A stretch of DNA of 55,804 bases from Hypsibius dujardini (GCA_001579985.1 LRSR01013362.1:1-55804), one strand, 5' to 3'; numbered from the stretch's first letter, positions 38,213-51,487 are shown. Made by a program: numbers and translations. The notes: generated from the sequence alone by a model not told the origin.

Positions 38213-41200
38213 ACAGGCAGGCAGGCAGACAGGCAGACAGGCAGACAGACAGACAGACAGACAGACAGACAGGCAGACAGGCAGACAGGCAGACAGGCAG
38301 ACAGGCGGGCAGAGAGACAGACAGACAGACATGATAAATGTAAAAACAAACCTAGTTTGAGAAGTGCCACAGTACAAAACTTCTCCGGCATAGGTCAGTG
38401 CGATGCTTTCCTGTCGTATCTCTCCGCCAAGCTCTACAAAGATTGCGACCTTCTCGTCGGTTCTGAGCTCTTCTCCTTCATTCTTTGGTTCGTCCTGAAA
38501 GATCACGGCTCACCCGAACACTATAGCCTCAATTTCCTCGAAGAAGCTTTCGCGGAATGCAAAGACAAGTCATGGTCGACCGACTGGTCTCGTCTGCCGA
38601 TGTCCCACGTCATGCAAGACCTACCGCCATCCATCAACTGCCAGAACAGAATCTGCCTTAATCGCACATCCGGCCGGGCCTTCTCCACTTCCCATGAGGA
38701 GGAGTCTATCGCTCCCGAGGAAACGACAACTGCAAAAACTATCAACCCCAAGAAGATATTACCCCGGGTTGCGTCAAGGAAAAGCGCCAGTCAACCGATG
38801 CACAGTCGGAGTGGTCATCTGCTGGATCAAGAAGGGTATCCGCATCATCGGCCGTCGGTCATTCATTCGCTGTCGATTGACAGTCTCAGCGGGGCGTTAG
38901 CCAACACCCAGCTGAAGAAAGCAAACCTTTCTGCTAATGCGACCAACTCCAATGCAACTCCAACGCAACGCTCCAACATTCCGTCAGCGCAGGAAATGAG
39001 TGCGATACTGTCGAAACAAATGTCTCTACCGTCATCAACCTCAAAGGAATCCAGAACGTCTTCCGGGGTGACACGGCAGCTCTCAGACATCAAGAGCGTT
39101 GAGCGGACGCCATTGTCCGATGCTGTAGACCTGCTGTATAAAACGGGGAAAAGGAATCTGCGACGGTACGTGTTGAACAAGGAGTGTTTTTTCGACACAT
39201 TTTAGAGCGACAAGAGGAGGAAGTAAGAGACTTGTTTTCTTCCTTGTAGAATGCTCGATTACGCATTAACCGACTTTTTTACGCAGAACTCGAAGCTGAC
39301 GTGTTGCCTGGTCAGTGCGAGCGGACCGTTGCTGGTCCATGAGGCGCTCTTCGGGGCGCAGTGCTGCAACTGGACGAACGTACGGTGGAACGGACGGAAA
39401 CAGGCCGGCGCTAAGGGTGCTAAGGGTGCAAAGGGTGCAAAGGGTGCTAAGGGTGCTAAGGGTGCTAAGGGTGCTAAGGGTGCTAAGGGTGCTAAGGGCG
39501 CTAAGGGTGCTAAGGGCTCTAAGGGTGCTAAGGGTGCAAAGGGTGCTAAGGGCAATCTGTTGATTGTCGACGTGAGACCCGAGGGAGTGACCAGTACCGG
39601 ATTGTGGACGGTTATCCAATACATCTACACCGGCATTTTCACGGTAGGTAAATTTAGATTTGTACTGTAAATATGTATACGATGCTGTAAATATATTTGA
39701 TATTTAAAACGTTTTATTGATGAGTTTTTCAAATTTCAAATTCCCTTTTTTTTCCTTTGTAGGTCACGGCTGATAACGTGTTTGAGTCGCAACGAGCAGC
39801 TGATTATTTTGGGGTTCCAATAATTACGGACGCCTGTCTGCGCTTGCTTAACTGTCTGACCAGCCCGAAAATGGTCTGCTACACCATCGAAAGTCTCCGC
39901 CGACTGCATAAAGAATCGCATCCCTTATGGACGTTGGGGTTGGGCCGTCTGATTGTCTGCTTTGATGAATGTCGAAACGACAAGCTCATGATTCGCTGGC
40001 CCTTGGATCTCATCCTGCCTATACTGGAGCAGCCTGAACTTCACACCAAAGTAAGCCGAGCATCTTCTGTCAACTTATATCGATACGCGCACTGACAATT
40101 ATTATATTTACATCGAGAGAAATATCTCTGACAAATAGATTTACATATGCATCAAATTAGTAGCAAATGCGTTTGTCATAAGGATAAAACACCTTTTTGG
40201 TAGGACGAAGTGAATGTTTATAACTTGGTCGTCCGCTGGGTGGAAGCGGATTACGCGCGACGTCGAGAATTGGTGCCGCAAATTATGAACACAATCCGGT
40301 TCGCATCAATGTCGGGGGAAGTGTTAATGGCCATCACTTCACACGCCCGTATTCTGGACGGGCATGCTAACTTACGGCAGGAGATTGCCGACCTCCACCT
40401 GAAAATCCGAATGGAAGACAGTGGCTTCGAAATACCACCGGAGATGGATTGGAGCATCCCGCGACGGACCCGACGAGTGCCGAATGCTGCGAGAGCTTAC
40501 GCCCAAAGTGGGCGGGATTTGAATGTCTTAATGCTTTACTTCTGTCCGAGAGGTACGGACGACCCTTCAAGGCCCTTGAAATTGCACACGATGAAACAGT
40601 CCCAACGCTGCGCATGTTTTGACGTATCATGCGCAATAGCTTCGTTAGCATAAATGCTGCGCACGACAGGGCAAACAGAGCGAAAGCGTGAAGTATATCA
40701 ATCAAATAAGCCACAAGGTTCCTTTTTGTTTTCCATTTTTCAAAAAATGAATTTTTTTAAAAAAAATTATTGCCACATATGTTTGCCCAATTTATTGTTG
40801 ATTTTTTGAATCAAAATATCGCCAAACAGCGAAAGAAAAGTGTGCGAACGCAGCATTTATTCCATTTCCGAAATTGCGCAGCATTAAAAAGTCACACATT
40901 TGTCTTACGGCCAAAATAAAGGGCAAAATAAATCCCCACCAGTACGAGGTAAGGGTCCTGGAATGGGCCACTTGACTTTCCCGTACCCTGGAGTGGGCCA
41001 CCCTGGAATCACAGCTTCCACACAAGTTTTGGTTATCACCAAGATTCTAAACGACAGAGAATAATTGATAACCCGATGGAACGCGTGTCAGATATGAAAA
41101 AAAGTTGTGGGAACATGGTTAAAAAACGAAATGATTGGATAGTCGGAAAAAGCTCACTATAGAGGACGCTGACTATGCCGTGACTCATTTCTTTTCCATT

Positions 41201-42704
41201 AAATTGCGACAGAGCGCCCCCTGCCGCCTGGTGGCCCATTCCAGGGCCCTTCCCTCGTGCTGATCATCGTGTGGCATTTTCAATTGCAGTTGCTGGAAAC
41301 AAATCGACAGATGATGTCGAGGAGCTGGTGAAGCGTTATCTGAAAGTATGTGGAAAGTTTCTGCTCATCTCCGAGGACGGACGGTTTGCCGGACAGTGGA
41401 TTTATTATGGAAATTCCAAGGGAAAGATGTGCGAGATGGCGGTTGCACGAAAGAAACTCTTGCGTAATCTTGACATCTCCGATCAGTCGGCACTTGACAT
41501 GGATGTCCAGCCAGCGCCCGTGATTAAGAATCAACGGGGAGGTGATGCGTTTAGCAAAGACGACGACGATGATGACTTTCCTCTTACTATATCCGGTTTG
41601 TATAAAGCTCCAAAGAATATACCATAATAAAACATTTAAATAAAAGAATTCTCAAGGAGAAGAATTCTCTAGAAGAATCCGGGTAAAAAGTTTGGGTAAA
41701 AAAATTGGGTAAAAAAATTGGGTAGGAAAATTAGATGACAAATATCCTGGGCGGTTGGTTGATTTAATTCTTTACAGATTTGAGTGCAGGAGCGAAAATA
41801 ACTGATTTGACTGGGCTTCTGCAATTCCTACCGAACCAAAGCGAAACACCACCACCGGTAATCACCCAGTCTCATGAAACCATTTTCAAACCAGCTCTGG
41901 TGCTAACGGAGGCACAACCCAGCTCATCTGAGACCAGGCAGCAGGGGACACCTGATTTGGTCGATCGGGTCGCGAAGCATTTACGAAAAAGCACCCCGGC
42001 AGAAAAGCGGCAAGGCCGACAACAGCGGACTTCATCCGATTCGCCGGTACGAAAGACCGTCTCCAACCAGGAACGCCGGCAAGATTTGCCGATCGCACGG
42101 ACGTCAGCCCGAAAAGTTAGCTCGATGCGTGAGAAAAGAACTGCATCCGCGGAGCGACGTGCGCTGATTCAGTCGGAGAGTTTGACGTCGATAACCTTCG
42201 ACGTGGAGCCTGATTCCTGCAGCTACGGTACGAAAGCGCTAGTACAAAACTTTCTATAATCATGCCAAGGACGGACGGACCGAAGAGGGCGAAGCGACAA
42301 TGCCGCTCAAGATTTTGGGGGGAAATGTGGTTTAAAAAAAGTTGCCCCTCTAGAAATACAGATGAGAGGCAAAAAAAATTACCGTCGGAAACGCTAATTT
42401 AATTAAAAAAATTCAATTAAAAAAAACATCGATTTGCTCATCTAACTCTTTTGGGACCTCCGCTTGCCCTTGAATCATCTTTTACCTATTTGCCGCTTTG
42501 CATTGTCTGTGCTTAAATTGAATCTGTGCGGTTTCTTTCACAGAATCTGTAAGAGCAGAGATCCATCACAAAAAGAAGTGGTACGTCGAGCTAGCTGAGA
42601 AGATGAACGTTTTTGTGTCGGGCGATCAGCCTTCTACAATGGGAAAGTTCCCGTTGAGCCCAAGTGCCTCGTCCCTTTGTTTGCAGTCCGAAATCAACGA
42701 TTAA
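37332..42704 (+). CDS. BTB-BACK domain protein with an in-frame Ala-Lys-Gly repeat
   Basis: Eight exons: 37332-38106, 38394-39165, 39250-39643, 39763-40050, 40204-40552, 41290-41595, 41778-42227 and 42544-42704. They give 1164 residues with matching phases. The N-terminal about 510 residues are Ser/Thr-rich and unassigned. A BTB fold spans about residues 525-660: LTCCLVSASGPLLVHEALFG, then NLLIVDVRPEGVTS, VIQYIYTGIFTVTADNVFE and RAADYFGVPIITDACLRLL. A BACK domain follows: LDLILPILEQPELHTKDEVN and VYNLVVRWVEADYARRRELV. The C-terminal 250 residues are basic and Ser-rich, with no kelch propeller beyond one blade-like exon 6. BTB-BACK proteins usually act as dimeric CUL3 adaptors; that role is inferred. 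Sixteen Ala/Ser-Lys-Gly triplets (39410-39553) interrupt the BTB core. The ATG at 37332 is the first in frame. Confidence 0.85.
38175..38333 (+). repeat. (AGGC)n/(AGAC)n array in BTB intron 1
   Basis: AGGC units followed by AGAC and mixed AGGCAGAC units, central in intron 1. Confidence 0.95.
39410..39553 (+). repeat. Coding 9-bp repeat (GCTAAGGGT)16
   Basis: Sixteen tandem 9-bp units inside exon 3 of the BTB gene encode 12 Ala-Lys-Gly, one Ser-Lys-Gly and three Ala-Lys-Gly triplets. Third-base differences (GCT/GCA, GGT/GGC) are almost all synonymous, so the frame has been kept. Confidence 0.97.
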
Positions 42705-42995
42705 CTGCGTCACTGCGTCTTGTTCTTTCAAACTCCGAAACATTTTGACTAATCAATATCAATTGTATTCTATTTTTTTTTTACCAGAATTTATAAAACT
42801 GAGAAACAATTTTTTTTTACCGAAGACGAAATGATGCAAAGAGACCAGCCAACTTTTCGTACAGTTGCCTGGAAATGATGTTTTGCCTTCAGCCAAAACG
42901 GTTCCAAAATTGGAGGCCGCAATTAGCGAATGCAGGAGGAGTTGGATAAATGTTTCGCCACGAGTTCTAGTCCTTCGGAGTAATTGCCAATCAGA
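42705..42995 (+). other. Leader region of the synaptotagmin gene
   Basis: Short gap between two same-strand genes. A small upstream ORF begins ATGATG near 42876 and ends before the main ATG at 42996; otherwise nothing is recognised. Confidence 0.4.
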
Positions 42996-44874
42996 ATGCC
43001 AATTTTTGCTTTACTCCTGGACACCGTCTACGATATCTGTGCGTTCGGGTTCTTCAAGGACCAAAACGAGTTCGGGGTCTATTGGTTTGCCGCAGCTCGG
43101 ATCGTCTGGCTGGTTGTTAAATGGATCGCCACGCCCAGCAATTACCGTGCTGCCCCGGCGCGCACCCTGCCGGAGCTGTTTGACTTCACCCTCGATGAAC
43201 AAAAAACCATCCTGGAGAGCTCGGGCAAGATACCCAGTTGGATCCACTTTCCCGACTTGGAACGGGTGGAATGGTTGAACATCCTGCTGGCGCGGTTATG
43301 GCCGCCGTTCGGCGTTTTCATGGACAAAATGTTCAAGGAGATTTTGGAGCCGATAATTAAGACTGCTTTTGGCAGTAAGATTTCCTTTCAATTCGACAAG
43401 GTCGATTTCGGGAGTATCCCGGTGCGCGTTAACGGGGTGAAGGGCTATAAGGACAATGTGGATCGAAAGGAAATCATGCTGGATTGGGAGTTGTATTACA
43501 AGGGCGACGCGGAGTTCACGGTCTACGTGTCGGGGATCAGGGCGGGCGTGAAGAATGTCCAGCTGCATGGCACGTTGCGGATCACACTCAAGCCTGTGCT
43601 CAATGACATGCCGTTTGTTGGTACGTTGAATTTGAATTTGCAGAGTGGTGTTGAGATATTCGTCAATCGATAAAATGCTTTCAGCGGATCCGAACATCTT
43701 TAAAACTTAAAGGAAAATGTATTGACCCAAGAATGGCCAATCGAAATTTCCTCAATAGTTATCCAAATATTTTTAAATATTTATTTTAAATATTTATTTT
43801 AAATATTTAGGCACAGGGATATTGTCATTTGAACACAATCACTTGATGCTATCCACTTCAGAAATTCCACTTCATTTTTTATTTTCGCAGGAGGGGTGGA
43901 GGTCTACTTCCTCAATCCGCCGGTGATCGATTTCGATCTGACGAACCTCCTCAACGCGCCGGGCTTCCTGTCCCTCAAGCAGACCGTCCACCAGCAAGTT
44001 ATGGACAATCTCAAGCAGTTCACCGTCCTACCCAACAAAATCTCCATCCCTTTCACCGACATTGCCCACAAAGAATTCCTCTTCGACCTGCCAGCCGGTT
44101 TGATCAGAGTCCACGTGATAGCCGGTAAAAATTTACCGGTTGCTGATCCTTCGTTAATTGGTCCCGGTAGTTCTGACCCGTATGTGAAGATCATGTTGGG
44201 CGCGAAAGAGGCTCGGACCAAAACCATTTTTAAATCGCTCAATCCCAAGTGGGACGAAGTGTTTGACTTTATCGTGTCGGAGGCGCAGGGGCAGAAGATC
44301 AACTTTGAGGTTTACGATCAAGACCGGCAACAGGACGACTTTTTGGGCAAGTTTTCAGTCGATTCCGGGTCGGTTCGCTCGGCAGGGGATTCATTCTCGC
44401 ATTGGTACAACATCAGCGGCGGTTCGAGGGCACCTAGCACCGGGCAGATCAACTTGAAGCTTTCTTGGTTTGACTTGAGCAAAGACCGAGCGGATCTGAA
44501 TGCCACGCTGTATGAGAATCGGCAGTTATCACAATACGCTGTTAGCCCGCTGAGCTCGGCGGTTGTTTTGGTGCTGATTGATTCGGCCAGCGCACTACCA
44601 CGCGTGACCAACTCCGGGAAAGACAGGGACCCTAATTCATCGGTTGTTTTAACGCTGGGTTCGCAGACTTTTACCACACGCGTGGTCGCGCATTCGACAA
44701 CACCGATTTGGGAGCAGCAAACCTTGCTGTATGTTCATAACCCCTTGACGGAACAAATAGCAATTTTATTGAAGGATGACAGTAGCCCGTTACCAATCGG
44801 CAATTTGGAATTCCCGATTGCGGCTCTACTAGAGGTTTGTGGAGACAGACAAACAAGGAGGCATGCAGGCAAGT

Positions 44875-44946
<72 letters not shown>

Positions 44947-44961
44947 AGGCAGGCAAGCAGG

Positions 44962-44992
<31 letters not shown>

Positions 44993-45775
44993 TACTCAGT
45001 ATGCCACCCCTCTACATTTTCGTATTGGTAGGCAGACAACTTCGCAATGGAAGCACCGTTTCCATTAAAAGGTTCAGGACCGCGGAGTGCAATACGTCTT
45101 CGAATGACTCTCCGGTTAGCCACGAATGCCGAAGTTCGTGACAGCTACCTCCTGGCAGGCACACCCTCAAACACTGATTTAAAGAGTTCCCTAATACTTT
45201 CCGCGCCAGCTCCATCCCAGTCCAGTTCTGCGAACAGTATGGACAGCTCCAACCCGTTGGTCGTTGTCAAGTCCCTCAATCCGAGCACTAGTCCCGATTT
45301 CTTAACAACGCCACGGATTAATATCGGGTTGACTAGTGCACCGAAGTCAAACGCATTGGCAGTGGAGATCTTCGACGCTTGCTCATTGGACAGTCTATGG
45401 GAACTGGCACAGGCGACGAAGCAGAAGATGTGTGTTGTCTGTACATTGTTGCCCATGAAGTTGAAGCAACAAACCGGCGAGAGCAGCACTATTGATAATC
45501 CAACTTTTCGTGAGAGGTTACAGTTTTCACCCAATGCAAAAATTGAGCTCAAGGATTGCACTGTTCACTTGCAGGTTGTTTTTGGCAGTTCGATGTTTCA
45601 AAAGTCCTTAGGGGAGGTGAAGATACCCCTAAGAAATGTCACATTTGGCAGAGATGAACCTTCTTGGTTTGAATTGCTACCAAAGGGGGTCACACCGCCC
45701 ATAACTGTGCCGCCTTTATTGTTACCTGTGACGCAAAGCTCGGTGAGCGTAGTCAAGCTGACTCCCTCAAAATAA
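42996..45775 (+). CDS. Extended synaptotagmin (E-Syt)
   Basis: Three exons, 42996-43647, 43891-44834 and 45032-45775, encode 779 residues with matching phases. The N-terminus has a hydrophobic stretch (YWFAAARIVWLVVKWIA, about 29-45) fitting the ER membrane anchor. The SMP lipid-transfer domain runs about 80-285: IPSWIHFPDLERVEWLN, LDWELYYKGDAEFTVYV, NVQLHGTLRITLKPVLNDMP and LTNLLNAPG. C2A (about 288-405) keeps the acidic calcium ligands in SSDPYVKI and YDQDRQQDDFLG. C2B spans about 440-532 (VLVLIDSASALP, TTPIWEQQ), and a diverged C2C about 640-760 (AVEIFDACSLDSLW). E-Syts tether ER to plasma membrane through their C2 domains and move glycerolipids through the SMP tunnel. Intron 2 holds an AGGC/AGAC array. 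Confidence 0.93.
44872..44991 (+). repeat. (AGGC)n then (AGAC)n array in E-Syt intron 2
   Basis: Near-perfect AGGC units followed by AGAC, with the array starting about 38 bases after the donor. Confidence 0.95.
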
Positions 45776-45776
45776 A
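45771..45776 (+). terminator. AATAAA overlapping the E-Syt stop codon
   Basis: The hexamer AATAAA overlaps the TAA stop at 45773-45775. If used, it would give an almost leaderless 3' UTR; downstream alternatives are not obvious. Confidence 0.3.
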
Positions 45777-46499
45777 TATTCGACTGGGTTAGGTATTTTT
45801 CTTCGTTTTATTCCACCTGCCTCTCTGTTTTCGTTCAGATTGATTTAACTGTAGCAAATGATTTACTATTAAGGAAATTATGGCGATTTATCTTATACTA
45901 ATGTATTTATTAGTTAAAAGTCTATAATGTGGTGCAGTGTCGATTTTCTCTTTTTGTTAGGAATGCATTATTGTGTGTTTTTCTGCAAGATTTTCACATT
46001 TCCACGTTTTAATATACTTAGACGCTCGATTGTACTTGTATTGTCGCCTGTCCGTTCCTGTATCCCGCACGATTAGGGAAGTGTCCCAACCATTGCCCGG
46101 TATGTGTCTGAACCACGTCTAATCCATTCAAAGGAAATGTTCCGGCTGTGTCGAATCTGTTGTTTTTTGGCGTATCCTAAGAATGATTTAGGAGTAGTTA
46201 TAAAATGGTTTAGGACAAGTTAAGAAATGGTTTGGGAGTAGTCAAGGAATGGAATTTTATTATTTCTGCTATCTCGTTAAAAATTTCCAGAAAATATCTG
46301 GCAAATGACTGAATAAGAGGTAAACAATTTACCTAAAATTGCTAAACAGAAGCCCTTCTGTACACTAGTAATCCCATTAAATTAATTAAAAAACAAGAAT
46401 ATGGAAAACAACAAAGCGAGAAGTATTCACTTCATAGGTACAGTTACTCTAGTATACCAAAAAAAAATATTTTGGGACCGCCGAAGCCGACTTTTACGC
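45776..46499. other. Intergenic stretch without recognised feature
   Basis: AT-rich, convergent gene ends on both sides, with a short TTTAGGA repeat region near 46170-46250. No gene seen. Confidence 0.5.
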
Positions 46500-47329
46500 C
46501 TAATTGAGGGTTCCGTTGATGGCTTGACCGATGGAAATCAAGGGCGGCCCATTCAGTTTCACCTTGTCGCTGTGGATGTAAGCTGAAAAACATCATTATA
46601 TTGAAGAACGTTATTAACACGCCAGGTGATGTATTTAGAAAATTTTAACAGCAAAAAGAATCTAACTGTTAATGGCATCCACCATGTCAGGATGAAGGGA
46701 GACAATTCCCTGACCCAGCGGCTCATTTGCACCGAAGTACAGGATTCCTTCCTCCCATCCGAGGAGATGCTTGGCCAGTGTGGTGGCGAGGTGGCTGCAC
46801 GTGACAATGGTAGTTATTAGGCGTTGGAGTAAATTCTTGTAGATGAAGACTGGCTTTCCAGCGGCACTTCGTTCGTCGTCGAAACCGTGTACGGATACAC
46901 GAAAGTGACTGAAAAGTTAGCATATCAGATCAAATGTGCGGATAATAATAATATAACTATAATCGAGAAAATAGTTAGGAAATGAAGTGAGTGGGGAAAT
47001 GAATAATCAATCAACCAATCAATGCGTACATTACCTGAATAAATATTATTCCCAAGAATATGTTAATCCATCAATCCAACAAAATTATTTTGGATAGAAT
47101 GGCATGCCAGTAGAAACAGGCAATCAATCAATCCATCAAACGTGAAGTTTAGAGCGCGTAAATTCTCGTCGATCTTCAGCATAACCCATTTAGGGCCAGC
47201 ATTTATACAAATGAACATTTTTAAAGGAGAACGAATTTTTTTGGATGTATCCGGACAAATTGAAGTACCTTGCGGGATGGCCGACTGCTTGCCGTAAAAA
47301 GTCCGAGAACGGAACTCCACACAGGCTTT
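46500..47329 (-). CDS. Unidentified protein, C-terminal exons only
   Basis: Three exons splice in phase: 47329-47269, 46908-46667 and 46582-46500 (stop TAG). They give about 128 residues of protein-like sequence. It reads SLCGVPFSDFLRQAVGHPAS, then FRVSVHGFDDERSAAGKPVF, LLQRLITTIVTCSHLATTLA, LLGWEEGILYFGANEPLGQG, VSLHPDMVDAIN, and ends LISIGQAINGTLN. Even hydrophobic spacing and clean splice sites argue for a real gene. I do not recognise the family and cannot place the first exons, which must lie beyond 47329. Confidence 0.5.
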
Positions 47330-48618
47330 CTGCTATGCCTCGTCATCAACAATCAGATTTTCCGCAGAAGAATCAGCCATTTCTTCATAAAAAAAAAACA
47401 TCAATTCTAATAGAAATCAGTATATTTGAAGCCAATAGCAGGTTTCTTAAGTTGTTGATTTCTATCACAATAGGATAAAACTGTAGGAACGACGGCAAAG
47501 AAACAAAACTCCGTGCTCCGCCACCCGAGCTAAAGACGGATACAACTCGAAACTGAAATTTCTAAATATATTGCAAAAGACCAGGTGGATTTCGAGTGGG
47601 AGGAAGGTAGGGACCGAGTACGGTTAAGAGAAAACGAAAATTAATGGAGAAGCCGAGTCGAGGTTTTAATCGAAAACCAGGCAATAAGTAGGCCAGTAGG
47701 CGTTAAAGTGATTAATCCACATTCACAGTGGGAGCCACAGTAGAGCTTTTGGCGCGCCACAGCCGGCAATTCGATATTTGGTTTGAGTAGATGCTCACAT
47801 GATTGGGCCGCAGTTTGTTCATTTCGGCCAGCCAAAAATTGTGCGGTTCAGTCAAAAGCCGCACTTGTGGACACGTTTGCTGTTTTTTTCAGTTCGGCAG
47901 ATGGCAAGGGTGTGGCATCAGACGAGTGCCTTAAATGCGTCACTCTCACCATCTCTAGCTGTATGTTTTTGGTTGAGGTTCGGTTCGTCTTCTTGGGAAG
48001 CCATTGGTCAAGCCGTTTTTGCTTAATCCGAAAAATTGTTTTATTTACGGGTACTCGTGCTTAAGCCTCATGGAGTGTAAGCAGAGTAAGCAACCAGTAC
48101 CAGTTGTTTACTTGTACAGGTTCCGAAACAGTAACTCAGCATGTAGGGCAATTGGACAGGACCACTATCATTTATTTAACAATTTTTGGTAAAGCGAACC
48201 GAACCCAAAGCTTGAAAATGTGCTGTATCGAAAAAAGCGAGATGTATCGTTAATTCAGCAGTCGCAGTCGGATTCGAGTGAAACTTCTAAAAGGGAGTTT
48301 TCCCAAAACTAAATAATATCAAGCCTTTAGTAGATAAAAAATGCTAATATATATTATTTCTACCCTGTATCCGTTTACTCCCTCTTGACTATACTAGAAA
48401 ATCCATTTTTTCTTATTCTTTGAGCAGCCTTTATTGCATTCAGTCCATTCTTTCTCTCTCTCCTTGGCTGACCACACCCAGATTTATAACAGGATATTTC
48501 TCGTCTTCTCTTGTGTATTCTCCGAATTTATCTTTTTTTCTTTATATAAGCTTATATGAATCGATTTGTGTTTCTCAGTTCTCGTGTTTGAATTTTCTTC
48601 TGCATTTTTCTCGTTAGT
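47330..48618. other. Region probably holding the 5' part of the minus-strand gene
   Basis: No exon here can be defended. Minus-strand fragments at 47835-47641 and around 47960 are open but lack consistent phases. The remainder is AT-rich. Confidence 0.4.
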
Positions 48619-49193
48619 CATGGCGGACGTACCGATACCAGTAAGTATGCCCAAGCAAACCGCTACGCAACCCCTCTACACCGTCAGCAGATGGTCGCCG
48701 ACAAGTGGATTCATATAATTTTTGTTACAAACAACCTGACTATGTTTTCATCACGGCACTGGAGCTCTATCGGCGCTTCCGTACCGAGACTAGATTGGCC
48801 TGGTCACCTACACTGATAGGGTGTGCTGTCTCTGTGTTTACGGCTCTCAAACGGACTACAACGACTCGGACCGTATGTTCCAGAATCAAAAAAGGCTCCG
48901 AAGTTGGTACGAGAACGTATTTTTCTTTAGTTTGCTTTTTTTTCAACGTAATTGCGTTTAACGGGGGGGGGGGTTGTGTCATGGGTGACCATTACCCCCG
49001 CTTTCCGCTTAAGTATCATTTTGATCACTATCGCATTCTTTTGGTTGGCTTTTCTGTTTCTTGTATGTATTTTAACCATATTTAACCGTGACTGTGTGCT
49101 TCATCAAGTTGTCACTTTTGGTTGACCTTGGATGACAGACACGACACACACACACAGATATATTTCAGGACGTCACAATCACTAGTCCATAAT
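48619..49193 (+). CDS. Doubtful small spliced ORF
   Basis: ATG at 48619 gives MADVPIP before a strong GTAAGT donor. Joining phase-0 acceptors at TGATAG (about 48819) and TTTCAG (about 49169) gives a 50-residue peptide ending DVTITSP and a TAA at 49191-49193. Splice sites look good but the peptide has no family I know. It could equally be the leader of a non-coding transcript or a longer gene. Confidence 0.25.
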
Positions 49194-49270
49194 GTCACTC
49201 AGTAGCGCAATCAGTAAGCGTAACGAACACGGTGAGCAGGGCTCTAATCGTAAACCCAAATCGTACGTCC

Positions 49271-51487
49271 CTACTGATGCTCCGGATGCTGACGAATGGC
49301 GTCAATGAGCTTATTGGGTGCCATCTCTTTTTTGCAGATTTGATGAACGGCAGTGAACAGCGGAAAGTCCTTCTCCTTGCCTTTGTGGCTCAGAAAATAA
49401 TTGACCTCTTCAGCTGTTCTGGCGCCTTGCAGCTGCTGTCCGCCGAGCATTTCTTTCGAGAGATCATCCAATGTCTACAAAAATTGCAGCAGCCCTTCAT
49501 CACTGAAACTGATTTAGCTAGTTTATATGTCTGTTCAATACCTTGGCAGGGCTAGCTGCAAACGCCTCACCGACCTTGCGATTACGACCACCGAAACATG
49601 AAGTCACCAGGTCACCGATGCCGCAGCTTTGAAGGAAAGTCTCGGGTGTTCCGCCCGGGAAGAACTGCTCGGCAAATTTCATCATTTCCATCAGGCCAAG
49701 CCGGATTATGGCTGCTTTAGTATTGGTCTTCTCGCCAAACACCCCGTCGGATACTCCCGCGGCGAAGGCAACGATGTTCTGACAAGACAAAGCGACAAAA
49801 AGTAATGACACAACATAAACTTCACGAAAACTAATTGAAATTTCAAATACTACTTCTCTGTAAGATACTCGTACTTCCGCACTACTATAGGCAACAGCGC
49901 CTTTTTACCTTCAGGGCTCCGCACAGCTCGGCATTGGTTACGTCTTTGATCACAGTTATCCGGAAATCGGGCGTCTGCATGAGCTTCTTAAAAATCTGCC
50001 CTTGCTTCAGCTCCTTGAAGGCTGTCAAAAGGTAACCAATCTTAGCGGCCAGCAAAAGGATTCTCATCGGCAACGGAACAGAAACCAAAATTCTGAGCAC
50101 GGGCAGGCAACGTGCTGGCACAGTTCTGAGCACAGGCAGGCAACGTGTCATGAAGCTATAACAACGCAGAGTTACAAACTAACAATCAGACAGATGGTCA
50201 AACATGCAAACATTCAGGCAGTCAAGAGTACCGTAATGCTAATAGGGTGGCCGGATGGACAAAGACCCATGTTCAAAGACATGCAGTTAAATACTCATGG
50301 ACTCAGGCAAACAACCGACAAACGTATGTAAAAACCGGGTACGCAAACGCAAGTATAATCAGGCATGAAATGGTCGCGAGCATGCGTCAGGTGGGAATCT
50401 GCGCACCGCGAAGCGAAGAGCCCTTTTCAGAAAGCAGTTTAGAGGGAGTATGGGAGGGTCTCTGGGAGACCCGATCTGAGGGCGTGGCGTGGGCCATAAA
50501 TGAGATCGGGTCTCCCAGAGATTTGTCCCTGACGTTTTGCCAGAGTTTAGGTAGAACCTCCCTTTGCCGCCTGTTATAGGTGCTCACATGAACAGGCTTG
50601 GTGACAAACAAATTTTGAGATGAATGTTGTTAGTAATGGCAGAGAAATAACGGTTCTAAGTATGTCTCAAAAGCATTGCCGATCCCGGTAGTGCAATGCA
50701 CGCACTCACAGGCACATATGGAAATGCTTCTGAAATAAGACAACCAGGCAGCCTTTAAACTTAGCAGGCAAATGAGCGGATAATTCGACAACGGATAAAG
50801 ACATAAAATAGTAATGTGAAAATTTTAGCCATTCCAGAGCTAATGACCACGGCAGTGACTTAACGAACTAGCATGCACAGCTGTGTGTAGCTAAGCTTAC
50901 AGCTAAGTAAGCTTACCGATAGTCGTTTCGCAGAAAAGCCCGTCCGCCACCTCATTAGCAACATTTGCACCCATCAATACACCCATTGGAATCTTGAGTT
51001 TGTCCGTGATCACGGTCGACAACAGCCGAATGTTTGTCTTCTCTGGATTATACAAACCCTTGACAAGAGACATTCCGACAGCCGACGGCTTAATTTTTCC
51101 TGTGAGATTGTCCAACGCTTTGCCAATAAACTGATGCGGGAGTACAAAAATAAGATAGTCTGCGTCCTGTGCGGCCACTACCAAATCCGGTTCCGCCACA
51201 ATGTTATCCGGCAAACGGTGACCTTTGAGGTACTTTACGTTCTCGTGCTTAGTATTGATCACCGCGGTCAGCTTTTTACCAGAGTTTTCGCCAAACGTCG
51301 CGTCCAGTATTTCCTCAAACACATACATTTTGACAGTCTTGTCGAACTCGGGCGCGTTGATAATGTTGGCTCCAATGAGTTTAGACACCGCCGAACCCCT
51401 AAAAGAGGCCACAAATAACAGTCGACACACCGACACACCGAGAGACGGTACAGACATGTACACAAACAGACAGGCAGGCAGATAAGC

